Positions 38,221-45,478 of a stretch of DNA of 46,271 bases are shown here, one piece after another. The stretch covers positions 1 to 46,271 of the forward strand of contig CAZGZD010000004.1 of NCBI GenBank assembly GCA_964530005.1. The letters are read 5' to 3'. The notes beneath the pieces are model-generated. The model searched no databases and was not told the origin of the DNA. It saw only the letters and a program-made list of their open reading frames with translations. The DNA is from CAZGZD01 sp964530005. GTDB lineage: Bacteria > Patescibacteriota > Microgenomatia > UBA1406 > GWC2-37-13. The position numbers and the translations under genes are program-made. How positions within the stretch are numbered: position 1 is the first letter of the stretch; each line of letters begins with the position of its first letter.

Positions 38221-39206
38221 AATTTAGTATAGACTTCGGCGACATCGCTCCAGCTTGAAGGAGTATAGGGTGGCTTGAAAGTTTTCTTGTAATTGATAAT
38301 CGAGTCTTCGACCTCACCTGCAGACTTACAGATCATGATGTTTTTGGCAAACAGAGCACTCGTAAGATAATCTTTTTTTAGTGGATTTGTATAGACTGCT
38401 GCAACAGGCTTATTGTAAGAAAGAGCCTCAAGTATTGAAAGATATGAAGAAGCTAGTACGACATCTGACGTGCGTATATAACTCGAAAGATTTTCGACAA
38501 ATCCGTGAACTTTCCCAAGTTTGGCAAACTTCGCTCTATATGAGCCATCTCCACATACTGTAAGCTCATACTGAACTCCCTGCTTTTTTAGATTCTCTAA
38601 GGCATTGAGATATACATCAACTCCAATGTCTTTCTCCAGCCTGCCAACAAGCAAGATTTTTAGCTTTGTACTATCTTTTTTTACTTTTAAGCTTGAAGTT
38701 GGAACTGGATCGACTCCACCATAAACCACATTGTCACTCGAAGTTCCATACCACTTTTTGATATACTCCCCCACATTGATCGTGCCACGACTAGCCCTTT
38801 TTGCCAGTCTTCTTTGTCGTATTGCTGAACTCGTTGGTGGGAAGACAGTCTCATAGCCGTGAAACGTAGTAAAAAAGGATTTATGAGGATAAATGAACTT
38901 GAAAGGAAGCCACCAATAAGCCACATCGTGAGCATGAATAATATCTGCATTTTTAAACAGATCTCGATTGCTCCATAGCCATTTCCAGATCCTAAACTTC
39001 TTGAATTTATTTTCTGCAAAATAGGGAAATCGCACTACCTCAATTCCCTTATAGTTTTCTTTATTCTTTAAAGATTTCTTATGCTTCTCGGCTAGTATGG
39101 TTACCTTATACCCCTTCTTAGTAAGCTCTTGAGATACTCGAAGGATATGCTTCTCTACCCCACCAATATGCGGATAGAATCGTCGAGTAAGAAAAAGGAT
39201 TTTCAT
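38205..39206 (-). CDS. Family 4 glycosyltransferase, first gene of the glycan cluster
   Basis: 333 residues from MKILFLTRRFYPHIGGVEKH (classic GT4 start with the GGVE motif). Visible: DIIHAHDVAYWWLPF, FFTTFHGYE, then the donor half ILLVGRLEKDIGVDVYLNAL, LTVCGDGSYRAKFAKLG, VHGFVENLSSYIRTSDVVLASSYLSILEALSYNKPVAA, where the usual EGFG...E is a shortened SSYLSILEA, so the first Glu of E-x7-E is replaced. TGCTACAAT (39215-39220) lies 8 bases before the ATG as a leaderless-type promoter for the six-gene cluster. Confidence 0.87.
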   Translation of the reverse strand: MKILFLTRRFYPHIGGVEKHILRVSQELTKKGYKVTILAEKHKKSLKNKENYKGIEVVRFPYFAENKFKKFRIWKWLWSNRDLFKNADIIHAHDVAYWWLPFKFIYPHKSFFTTFHGYETVFPPTSSAIRQRRLAKRASRGTINVGEYIKKWYGTSSDNVVYGGVDPVPTSSLKVKKDSTKLKILLVGRLEKDIGVDVYLNALENLKKQGVQYELTVCGDGSYRAKFAKLGKVHGFVENLSSYIRTSDVVLASSYLSILEALSYNKPVAAVYTNPLKKDYLTSALFAKNIMICKSAGEVEDSIINYKKTFKPPYTPSSWSDVAEVYTKLWKKI

Positions 39207-39214
39207 AAGAAGCA

Positions 39215-39220
39215 ATTGTA
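39215..39220 (-). promoter_or_regulatory. Extended -10 promoter of the glycan cluster
   Basis: TGCTACAAT on the minus strand, 8 bases from the ATG of the first glycosyltransferase. It would drive the chain of overlapping genes down to 32947. Confidence 0.5.
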
Positions 39221-39294
39221 GCAGTTTATTCAATCTATGCAGCAATCACCTAGTTAGTACAGCAATGGCATTGACCACTGCCACAAAGCATAGC

Positions 39295-39975
39295 TTATCG
39301 ACTTTTTTTAACTCTACGAAAAGATCCTCGTATGCCTCCAGCATTTGCTGTCTGTATTTGGCCAGCCAATGCCTGAAGCCCCTTAGTCAACGGTGCAAAT
39401 GAATCAAGATGTTCTTGGTGCGAAATACCATCTGTATTTATTGGCCCATATGACGTCCTATCAAATCTTAAGCTTCTGGAAGAAATGTCCCAGGATGTAT
39501 GCATTACCTCAGCTATATCGCCATCAATGTGATACACAAACTCTGTACCATGTCTTCCGCCTTCGTTAGTCAAATTAAAAGCAAGCGTCCTTTTTCCACT
39601 CTTTGTGTCCTTACTATATAAAATACGCGCATTGCCCAAGTTTAAACTGTAATTTTCGTAATTGCCTCCTAATTTACGCTCTCTTCCAAAAGCACGAACA
39701 ATGCCACTTACTGAAGAGACAACAATCCCTGCAAAGTGGTATAAGTCACTCTGCCTTACCTTTGAAAACTGATCAACATCCTCACCAGGAATCCTTACTC
39801 CACTGAGCCAATCTAAGGAGTTTTTATATGGATTAAGCTTTGCTCTCCACTCACTCTTTGAAGCAAACCTAAATGCTGGAATAGTAAGTGCTATCCCAGC
39901 TGCAACTTCCCCTAAATTTGGAAGTTGATCATTAGCTGCAAGTTGAGCTGTATATCTTAGAATTTGTTCAGCCAT
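39295..39975 (-). CDS. Hypothetical protein, unknown function
   Basis: 226 residues, no known family. The first 40 residues contain a moderately hydrophobic stretch (GEVAAGIALTIPAF) that may be a buried or peripheral helix rather than a membrane span. The central part (about 95-180) is rich in short strands (ILYSKDTKSGKRTLAFNLT, FVYHIDGDIAEVMH) suggesting a beta domain. The tail is basic (RGSFRRVKKSR). A strong leaderless-type extended -10 (TGATATTAT, 39984-39989) lies 8 bases upstream. It stands alone between thiN and the glycan cluster. Confidence 0.65.
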   Translation of the reverse strand: MAEQILRYTAQLAANDQLPNLGEVAAGIALTIPAFRFASKSEWRAKLNPYKNSLDWLSGVRIPGEDVDQFSKVRQSDLYHFAGIVVSSVSGIVRAFGRERKLGGNYENYSLNLGNARILYSKDTKSGKRTLAFNLTNEGGRHGTEFVYHIDGDIAEVMHTSWDISSRSLRFDRTSYGPINTDGISHQEHLDSFAPLTKGLQALAGQIQTANAGGIRGSFRRVKKSR

Positions 39976-39983
39976 ATTGACCT

Positions 39984-39989
39984 ATAATA
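39984..39989 (-). promoter_or_regulatory. Extended -10 of the gene at 39295-39975
   Basis: TGATATTAT on the minus strand, 8 bases before the ATG. Confidence 0.45.
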
Positions 39990-40008
39990 TCACAGATGAG
40001 AGTATTAT

Positions 40009-40647
40009 TCAATCTCTACTATGAATAGCTAGAAGACAGCCTTTTTGAACTTTAACTTTTACGGATTGATCAATGAATGCATTACTTATTCCTCGGGAGA
40101 ATCCAAACTTGAGAGCTTCATTCTTTAGAGAAAATTTGAGTCCTTTTGTCGTCACCCCTTCAACATCGCCTTTAATTGGAATAAGCGAGAGCTGGTCACC
40201 CATTTTGCCTTTGATTTCAATCTCGTCTCGAATAATAGATATTTCCTGATTGCCTTCGATATAGCGGATATCAACATTTTTACCTTGAAATGTAAGCGGC
40301 AAAAATAGGTTAGTGATCACGTGATCAATTCGACGTCCGAGTAGACCAAAAATGATAATTTTCATGTAGCCTTGATCTACGGCATAGCTGATTACCAACT
40401 CTCCATCTGATTCGTCTTTATCTTTAGAATGCTCAATAAACTCCACTTTCTGGCCCTTGAGCTTACTTTCAGACTCTTTTGATATTGAGTCCAGGTCGCC
40501 AATAACAATGTCAGGCACATAACCAGCCTTTAGGGCGTATTCCACTCCCCCATCAGCACAGATAATAAAATCTTCTTTATCAACATATTCAGACATTCGG
40601 CTCACATCGGCAAGATCACCATGCAAAAAAATAATTGCTTTTTTCAT
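40009..40647 (-). CDS. thiN: Thiamine pyrophosphokinase
   Basis: Transfers pyrophosphate from ATP to thiamine, making the cofactor TPP in one step. 212 residues. Landmarks: ICADGGVEYALKAGYVPDIVIGDLDSI (the family D-G-G...P-D-x-x-x-G-D-x-D-S metal/substrate block), EHSKDKDESDGELVISYA, the GLLGRRIDHVITNL segment (G-R-x-D-H), and a C-terminal beta domain with FSRGISNAF (family S-N). It is divergent from the TPP-riboswitch transport operon with 42 bases before the aptamer, so salvage and phosphorylation of thiamine are adjacent. Promoter TACAAT (40655-40660) sits 7 bases before the ATG. Confidence 0.95.
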   Translation of the reverse strand: MKKAIIFLHGDLADVSRMSEYVDKEDFIICADGGVEYALKAGYVPDIVIGDLDSISKESESKLKGQKVEFIEHSKDKDESDGELVISYAVDQGYMKIIIFGLLGRRIDHVITNLFLPLTFQGKNVDIRYIEGNQEISIIRDEIEIKGKMGDQLSLIPIKGDVEGVTTKGLKFSLKNEALKFGFSRGISNAFIDQSVKVKVQKGCLLAIHSRD

Positions 40648-40675
40648 TGACAGTATTGTAACAATGATGTATGCT
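40647..40675 (+). promoter_or_regulatory. Promoter of the TPP-riboswitch operon, overlapping the thiN promoter
   Basis: TTGACA (40647-40652), a 17-base spacer, TATGCT (40670-40675); initiation near 40682, just before the aptamer. The minus-strand -10 of thiN, TACAAT (40655-40660), lies inside this spacer, and the -35 touches the thiN start codon. The two polymerases cannot bind at once. Confidence 0.6.
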
Positions 40676-40689
40676 TTTGCATAGTAATT

Positions 40690-40773
40690 TTGGGGAGCTC
40701 GTGCTTACGGGCTGAGAGTGCCGATGAATCGGCTAACCCATAGAACCTGTACGGGTAATTCCGTCGGAGGGAA
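40690..40773 (+). ncRNA. TPP riboswitch (THI box)
   Basis: Aptamer for thiamine pyrophosphate. Conserved pieces in order: GGGGAGCTCG, GGGCTGAGAG, a short P3 GCCGA-TGAA-TCGGC (40720-40733), AACCCATAGAACCTG, ACGGGTAATTCCGT and CGGAGGGAAC. The Shine-Dalgarno GGAGGG (40766-40771) is the 3' end of the aptamer itself, 6 bases before the ATG, so ligand binding should block ribosome access directly. No terminator is present between aptamer and gene. Confidence 0.95.
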
Positions 40774-40777
40774 CAAT

Positions 40778-41077
40778 ATGAGTAAACCAACAGCCACTCT
40801 ATCTCTTCAAATTCTTCCAACTGCTAAAAATAAAGAAGAAGCGCTACAGATAATTGACAAAGTCATTGCGCAGGTTTCCAATTCAGGCTTGTCCTTTGAA
40901 GTAGGCCCTATGGAGACGACGATAGAGGGAGATCTTGACTCACTTATTGAACTACTTAAAAAAGCACAAGATATAGCCATTGAGGCAGGTGCTGAATCAG
41001 TGTTTTCAAATGTAAAAATTATTTATAACCCCAGAGGGGTCATGACAATCAATGAAAAAGTCGATAAACATCGCTGA
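40778..41077 (+). CDS. MTH1187/YkoF-family thiamine-binding protein
   Basis: 99 residues, one ferredoxin-like MTH1187 (DUF77) domain: ATLSLQILPTAKNKEEALQIIDKVI, then FEVGPMETTIEGDLDSLIELL, and FSNVKIIYNPRG. Family members bind thiamine or HMP and accompany vitamin B1 transporters. The start is fixed by the riboswitch Shine-Dalgarno; an earlier in-frame ATG (40718) lies inside the aptamer. The gene overlaps the permease start by 26 bases. Cytoplasmic, so it may act as a soluble carrier or sensor. Confidence 0.88.
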   Translation: MSKPTATLSLQILPTAKNKEEALQIIDKVIAQVSNSGLSFEVGPMETTIEGDLDSLIELLKKAQDIAIEAGAESVFSNVKIIYNPRGVMTINEKVDKHR

Positions 41078-41813
41078 CTATCTATCACCCCTCATACTTG
41101 TGTCACTAATCCTATCGTGGGCGCTTGCTGTGTGGATATTTCACATTGAGCCTTGGATTTTGCCATCACCATATCACGTATTACAAGAGCTATACTTGTC
41201 AGCCGGACTTCTATGGCAAAACAGCCTGATTACAATACTTGAGTGTGTACTGGGGCTTATTATAGGATCCACAATAGGAATTACGACAGCTACACTAATA
41301 CATTGGTCACGCGCTATTCGAAAAAGCTTATATCCACTGATAGTCGTATCTCAAACTATTCCGTTTATTGCACTTGCACCACTTCTGACAATATGGCTGG
41401 GATTTGGATTGCTACCCAAAATACTGATTGTTGCACTCGTGACATTTTTCCCCATTACCATGAGCCTGATTGAGGGATTCTCACATATTGATCGATCGAC
41501 TCTACGGACTTTTGAGGCTATGGGGGCTCGTAAAGAGCAGATTTTTGGCTATATAACTATCCCATCGAGCATACCTCACTTCTTTTCAGGACTTCGCATA
41601 GCTACAGCTTATGCATTTTTATCAGCTGTAATCGCCGAGTGGATAGGTGCCAAATACGGCCTTGGGATCATGCTTACTCGTGCCTCCCGATCTTTTTTGG
41701 TTGAGCGAGTATTTGCTGTGGTTGTGGTAATCACCATTATTAGTTTACTTATGATCTGGATTGTCGATAAGCTCCATAGCTTGTCAACTCCCTGGATTAA
41801 AAACACAGCATAA
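41052..41813 (+). CDS. ABC transporter permease, thiamine/HMP type (ThiX/SsuC-like)
   Basis: 253 residues with six membrane helices. The cytoplasmic coupling loop is EAMGARKEQIFGYITIPSSIPHFFSGL, the EAA motif of binding-protein-dependent permeases. N-terminal WILPSPYHVLQEL and LLWQNSLITILECVLGLIIGS are typical of the SsuC/TauC/ThiX subfamily. Substrate: thiamine or a pyrimidine precursor, inferred from the TPP riboswitch and neighbours. Confidence 0.92.
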   Translation: MKKSINIADYLSPLILVSLILSWALAVWIFHIEPWILPSPYHVLQELYLSAGLLWQNSLITILECVLGLIIGSTIGITTATLIHWSRAIRKSLYPLIVVSQTIPFIALAPLLTIWLGFGLLPKILIVALVTFFPITMSLIEGFSHIDRSTLRTFEAMGARKEQIFGYITIPSSIPHFFSGLRIATAYAFLSAVIAEWIGAKYGLGIMLTRASRSFLVERVFAVVVVITIISLLMIWIVDKLHSLSTPWIKNTA

Positions 41814-41817
41814 ATAT

Positions 41818-42831
41818 ATGAAAAAAAATATTGTGTTTGCATTGGTATTAATAGTTGCTGCTATTTCCGTATCTTTTGTTGTATATAGAAAAAGTCTTCG
41901 CTCAATAGTTCATAGTAAGCCTGAAAAGGTGGTTGTGCTTTTGGACTGGACACCCAATACCAATCACACGGGGTTATATGTAGCGGATAACCTTGGCTAC
42001 TATAAAGATCAAAATCTTGACGTTGAGATTATTCAACCTACAGAGGGCGAGGTGCCACAACTTGTTGCAGTGGGCCGCGCTGACTTTGCAGTATCGGCTC
42101 AGGAGGAGGTTACTTTTGCTCGAGCAAAGGGGATGCCGGTCGTATCAATAGCCGCTATCTTGCAGCATAATACATCTACTTTTACCTCACTCAAATCAGC
42201 AGGAATAAGGACTGCACGTGACTTTGAAGACAAACGCTATGGAGGCTGGGGGACACCAATAGCAATAGCTATGCAAAAAGCCCTTATGAAAAAGGCTGGG
42301 GGAGATTTTGATAAAGTCCAACAAATCACCATAGGAAGTACCGACCCAATAAGCACTCTTGGGCGCGACGCTGATATTCAATGGGTGTTTTATGGATGGG
42401 AAGGGATAGATGCTAAACTTCGAGGGATTGAGTTAAATCACATCTGGCTCAAAGACGCAGATCCTGCTTTTGACTATTACACCCCGGTTATCATAACCAG
42501 TAAAAAAAAGACGAGTGAGCAGAAAGATCTCGTACGTCGATTCATGACCGCAACAAGCCTCGGCTATGAATATGCGGCGTCTCATCCCGAAGCGGCATCG
42601 ACTATTCTTATCAAGGCAGCGCCAGAGCTTAATAAAAAGCTTGTCTTCGAAAGCCAAAAATGGCTAAGCTCAAGATACCAGGATGGAGAGTATCAATGGG
42701 GTATGCAAAAAGAGGTTGTGTGGAATCGATATGCATCGTGGCTTTACAAGCAAGGTCTTATATCGAAAAAGATTGACGCAAAGAGCGCTTTTACCAATGA
42801 GTTTTTGCCCACAGTAAAAGTAAATGAGTAA
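41818..42831 (+). CDS. NMT1/THI5-like substrate-binding protein of the thiamine ABC transporter
   Basis: 337 residues. The N-terminal helix (about 4-22, IVFALVLIVAAISVSFVVY) lacks a lipobox Cys or clear cleavage site, so the protein is probably anchored by an uncleaved signal. The family signature VVLLDWTPNTNHTGLYVADNLGYYKDQ is strong, followed by GRADFAVSAQEEVTFARAKG and YGGWGTPIAIA (residues near the ligand pocket). The HMP/FAMP/thiamine group is inferred from the riboswitch context. Its stop overlaps the ATPase start by 8 bases. Confidence 0.93.
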   Translation: MKKNIVFALVLIVAAISVSFVVYRKSLRSIVHSKPEKVVVLLDWTPNTNHTGLYVADNLGYYKDQNLDVEIIQPTEGEVPQLVAVGRADFAVSAQEEVTFARAKGMPVVSIAAILQHNTSTFTSLKSAGIRTARDFEDKRYGGWGTPIAIAMQKALMKKAGGDFDKVQQITIGSTDPISTLGRDADIQWVFYGWEGIDAKLRGIELNHIWLKDADPAFDYYTPVIITSKKKTSEQKDLVRRFMTATSLGYEYAASHPEAASTILIKAAPELNKKLVFESQKWLSSRYQDGEYQWGMQKEVVWNRYASWLYKQGLISKKIDAKSAFTNEFLPTVKVNE

Positions 42832-43606
42832 AAGTATTAAATTAAGCGTGGCTGGTTTATCCAAAGTATTTAGAGATAAGGTCGATAGTACTACAACCGT
42901 CGCAATAAAAAACATCTCCTTAAATGTAGAGGCGGGTCAGATATGTACAGTAATTGGCCCCTCTGGTTGCGGGAAAACTACCCTACTTGACTGTATCGCT
43001 GATATTAGCCAACCAACCAGCGGCTTAATATCTATTGATGATCAGGCGCCTTTTAAAGGCGCGGTATCATATCTAATGCAAGATGGCGCTATGCTACCGT
43101 GGCGAACAACCCTTGACAATGTAGCACTTGCACTCGAACTGCAAGGAATTGATAAACATAAGGCGAGAATTCAAGCTCATACAATCCTTAAAGAATTTGG
43201 GCTTACAAGCTTTGAATTACACTATCCATATGCCCTATCAGGAGGAATGCTGCAGCGTGCTGCGCTTGCCCGCACATATTTATTTGATCGTGATATTATG
43301 CTACTTGATGAGCCGTTTGGCAAACTAGACGCTATAACCAAAATGAATATGTATCAGTGGTTTTTGAACATATGGCAAAAACATAAAAAAACTGTGCTTT
43401 TGGTCACACATGATATCGATGAGGCGATTCTCATGTCGGATAGGATTTATGTCCTCTCCCCCCGTCCAGGCAAGATAATTGGAGAGGTAAATGTGCTTCT
43501 TCCCAGGCCAAGAAAGCAAGAGATGCTTACCAACTCACAGTTTACCTCAATCAAAAAAAGGATATTGGAGCTTCTCAACAGTACTCCAGCAGACGGAAAA
43601 AACTGA
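42824..43606 (+). CDS. ABC transporter ATP-binding protein (ThiZ/SsuB-like)
   Basis: 260 residues. Walker A GPSGCGKTTLL, Q-loop YLMQDGAMLPWRT, signature LSGGMLQRAALART, Walker B DIMLLDEPFGKLDA, and switch His in LLVTHDIDEAI are all intact. Taurine/nitrate/thiamine-type import ATPase energising the adjacent permease. Last gene of the TPP-riboswitch operon; ends in TGA. No terminator hairpin is visible before the convergent tRNA-Val. Confidence 0.95.
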   Translation: MSKSIKLSVAGLSKVFRDKVDSTTTVAIKNISLNVEAGQICTVIGPSGCGKTTLLDCIADISQPTSGLISIDDQAPFKGAVSYLMQDGAMLPWRTTLDNVALALELQGIDKHKARIQAHTILKEFGLTSFELHYPYALSGGMLQRAALARTYLFDRDIMLLDEPFGKLDAITKMNMYQWFLNIWQKHKKTVLLVTHDIDEAILMSDRIYVLSPRPGKIIGEVNVLLPRPRKQEMLTNSQFTSIKKRILELLNSTPADGKN

Positions 43607-43639
43607 TATAAAAAATTGAAGGACGTGGAAAGTATTTTG

Positions 43640-43711
43640 TGGGCCTGAGAGGGATCGAACCTCTGACCTTTCGGATGTGAACCGAACGCTCTACCACTGA
43701 GCCACAAGCCC
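43640..43711 (-). tRNA. tRNA-Val (anticodon CAC)
   Basis: 72 bases, minus strand. Acceptor GGGCTTG pairs with CAGGCCC, discriminator A. Anticodon loop TTCACAT between TTCGG and CCGAA. T-arm AGAGGTTCGATCCCTCT. CCA is not encoded. A TATAAT (43724-43729) lies 12 bases upstream. Confidence 0.95.
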
Positions 43712-43742
43712 TATACAACTGCTATTATACCTAAATAATTGC

Positions 43743-43771
43743 TTGTTTTTTGTGCTCAAACTCTCTACAAT
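43743..43771 (+). promoter_or_regulatory. Promoter of lepB (leaderless type)
   Basis: TTGTTT (43743-43748), 17-base spacer, TACAAT (43766-43771). The ATG is 8 bases beyond. The minus-strand tRNA-Val -10 (43724-43729) lies just upstream. Confidence 0.55.
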
Positions 43772-43779
43772 CAAATCTT

Positions 43780-44340
43780 ATGAATATCGTGAAGAAAATA
43801 CTTGACTTTGTGATGGAGATTCTGGAGACTATCACATTTGTAGCATCTCTTTTTATTGTCGTATATCTATTTATCCTTCAGCCAAACCAAGTAAAAGGAG
43901 CGTCGATGGAGCCAACATTTGTGACCAGCGACTATATATTTACAAGCAAAATAACATACAAAATGCGCAAACCCCAGCATGGAGATGTGATTGTATTTAA
44001 GTCCCCTGCAAACCCTGATATTGAGTTTATCAAGCGTGTAATTGGCCTACCTGGTGAGACTGTCGAGGTGCGAGGAGGCGAAGTCTACGTAAATAATAGG
44101 CAAATTCCAGAGAACTACATATCGGCCAAAACAGAGGAGATACCGGGCGGGATCCTCCAGGAAGGCAAACCACTTACTGTGCCTCCAGATTATCTTTTTG
44201 TGATGGGAGACAATCGCCCAAGGTCAAGCGACTCACGAGAATTTGGGCCAATTCCGGAAAGTAGCATTATAGGGGTTGTCTTTTATCGCTATTTTCCTTT
44301 TAGCAAATTAGGTGCTATCAAGAATCCTCACCTTTTTTAG
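43780..44340 (+). CDS. lepB: Signal peptidase I
   Basis: Cleaves signal peptides at the outer face of the membrane. 186 residues from MNIVKKILDF; a TTG 30 bases upstream overlaps the promoter and is unlikely. One membrane helix at about 14-33, then the nucleophile in VKGASMEPTF (Ser42), the general-base Lys85 in EFIKRVIGLPGETVEV, and the box VMGDNRPRSSDSREFGPIP. Single-span S26A type. It overlaps the convergent ParB-like gene by 23 bases. Confidence 0.96.
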   Translation: MNIVKKILDFVMEILETITFVASLFIVVYLFILQPNQVKGASMEPTFVTSDYIFTSKITYKMRKPQHGDVIVFKSPANPDIEFIKRVIGLPGETVEVRGGEVYVNNRQIPENYISAKTEEIPGGILQEGKPLTVPPDYLFVMGDNRPRSSDSREFGPIPESSIIGVVFYRYFPFSKLGAIKNPHLF

Positions 44341-44887
44341 TATTTACTCCCAAGATTGTCTCTGCAATTTTTCTAATTATTGGAGTTGTAACCTCGAGAT
44401 TTCCTTTTACTTCATAGATAAGACGACTGCGAGTTCGTGTCTGGATTATTCTGACATTCAGATTCTCCACATCTTCCTCAAGTTTTTGTATTAGCAAGTC
44501 ACGAAGCTCTGGGCTCAGATACTTTCCATCTGATGACAAACTGTAAAGGATCTCACGCACCGACTCTTCTGTCTGCGCAACTGTCAAATTCTCAGTCAAT
44601 ACTTTCTCATAAACCTTCACCATGTCATCCTCACGATTGAGACGTGAAATAAGAAAAAGGTGACTTATAGATATCGTCTTTTGATAATACCCATCTATGA
44701 TGATTGAGGATAGCTTATTGAGCCTTAGGATATGGCAGACATAAGACGACTTTATATCAAGTCCGCGCGCAAGATCGATTGTACGAAGACCATACTTGTC
44801 CTTAAGAATTCTCAGAATTTTTGCCTTTACAAATATATCTACCTCTCCCAACGCCTGGGTGAAAAGCTTGTCGACTTCGTCAGTCAC
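44318..44887 (-). CDS. ParB-HTH-like DNA-binding protein lacking a ParB nuclease domain
   Basis: 189 residues from a GTG. Residues about 25-115 resemble the KorB/ParB helix-turn-helix region: YGLRTIDLARGLDIKSSYVCHILRLNKLSSIIIDGY, then ISISHLFLISRLN (family 'G-H-A-R-x-L-x-x-L' position) and NLTVAQTEESVREIL. The N-terminal ParB/Srx CTPase domain (GxxRR, GERR) is absent. C-terminal 60 residues: RDLLIQKLEEDVENLNVRII, then a beta strand-rich end. Not a full ParB. A nucleoid-binding or regulatory role is an inference. Downstream of rpmA by 19 bases. Confidence 0.6.
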   Translation of the reverse strand: MTDEVDKLFTQALGEVDIFVKAKILRILKDKYGLRTIDLARGLDIKSSYVCHILRLNKLSSIIIDGYYQKTISISHLFLISRLNREDDMVKVYEKVLTENLTVAQTEESVREILYSLSSDGKYLSPELRDLLIQKLEEDVENLNVRIIQTRTRSRLIYEVKGNLEVTTPIIRKIAETILGVNTKKGEDS

Positions 44888-44906
44888 GGCAGTTATTGAA
44901 GTTTTA

Positions 44907-45155
44907 TTAATTTGAGACGAATACGTATTTTTTGCCTTTGAGTGTCTTAAATGCCACCTTACCTTGTGCTGTGGCGACTATTGTAAAATCGCTGGACAGC
45001 AAAGTACCTGGTCCAGCTTGTACCTTACTCCCCTTTTGGCGGATGATTACATTGCCGGGCGCCACTGTCTGCCCTCCATAAAGCTTGACTCCCAGTCTCT
45101 TTGATCGAGAGTCGCGATTGCCTGATGCGGCTTTTTGTGACTTTGTATGTGCCAT
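44907..45155 (-). CDS. rpmA: Ribosomal protein L27
   Basis: 82 residues, near the peptidyl-transferase centre. N-terminal MAHTKSQKAASGNRDSRSKR (usually MAHKKGxGSSRNGRDSxxKR), then LGVKLYGGQTVAPGNVIIRQKG, the L27 signature. The following segment AGPGTLLSSDFTIVATAQGKV replaces the usual HPGxNVGxGKDHTLFA. The gene is one base from the rplU stop and ahead of the ParB-like gene. No propeptide, so no cleavage is needed. Confidence 0.94.
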   Translation of the reverse strand: MAHTKSQKAASGNRDSRSKRLGVKLYGGQTVAPGNVIIRQKGSKVQAGPGTLLSSDFTIVATAQGKVAFKTLKGKKYVFVSN

Positions 45156-45156
45156 A

Positions 45157-45468
45157 TTAGACTTTTGTGATCTTTAATTTTGTATAGACAGGACGGAATC
45201 CTCGTGTCCGACGATATCGGACTTTAGCTTTAAAACGAGCAACAAGAGTCTTATCTCCAAGAAGCTCCTCGATTATCTCTGCCTCGACTTGTGCTTTTAT
45301 ATTTGGCGTGCCAAGATCAAGCCCTGATCCATCTTCCCCAAATACAGCCAAAGTCTCAAGAGCAGTAGTCTTCGATTTACCCTGATGAATTTTTTCAACG
45401 ATTATCTCGTCTCCTTTTTCAACTAAGTATTGTTTACCACCTGTGCGAACTACCGCGTATTTAGCCAT
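45157..45468 (-). CDS. rplU: Ribosomal protein L21
   Basis: 103 residues from MAKYAVVRTGGKQYLVEKGD. The L21 hallmarks are YAVVRTGGKQYLVEKGDEIIVE and the C-terminal KVRYRRTRGFRPVYTKLKI (the family K-x-R-R-x-x-G-H/F-R-x-x-x-T-x-x-x-I). A longer frame to 45507 is out-competed by the promoter TTGAAG (45502-45507) / TATAAT (45479-45484), which lies inside it and leaves a 4-base leader. Confidence 0.95.
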   Translation of the reverse strand: MAKYAVVRTGGKQYLVEKGDEIIVEKIHQGKSKTTALETLAVFGEDGSGLDLGTPNIKAQVEAEIIEELLGDKTLVARFKAKVRYRRTRGFRPVYTKLKITKV

Positions 45469-45478
45469 ATAATCGCTA

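Noticed and set aside
40718..40777. Upstream start of the thiamine-binding protein
   Set aside because: The ATG lies inside the TPP aptamer (the stem-loop region), while the later ATG has the riboswitch Shine-Dalgarno at the right distance.
43447..43707. 86-residue minus-strand frame covering tRNA-Val and the end of the thiamine ATPase
   Set aside because: Antisense to a clear ABC ATPase and a tRNA; the N-terminal part is read from tRNA sequence.
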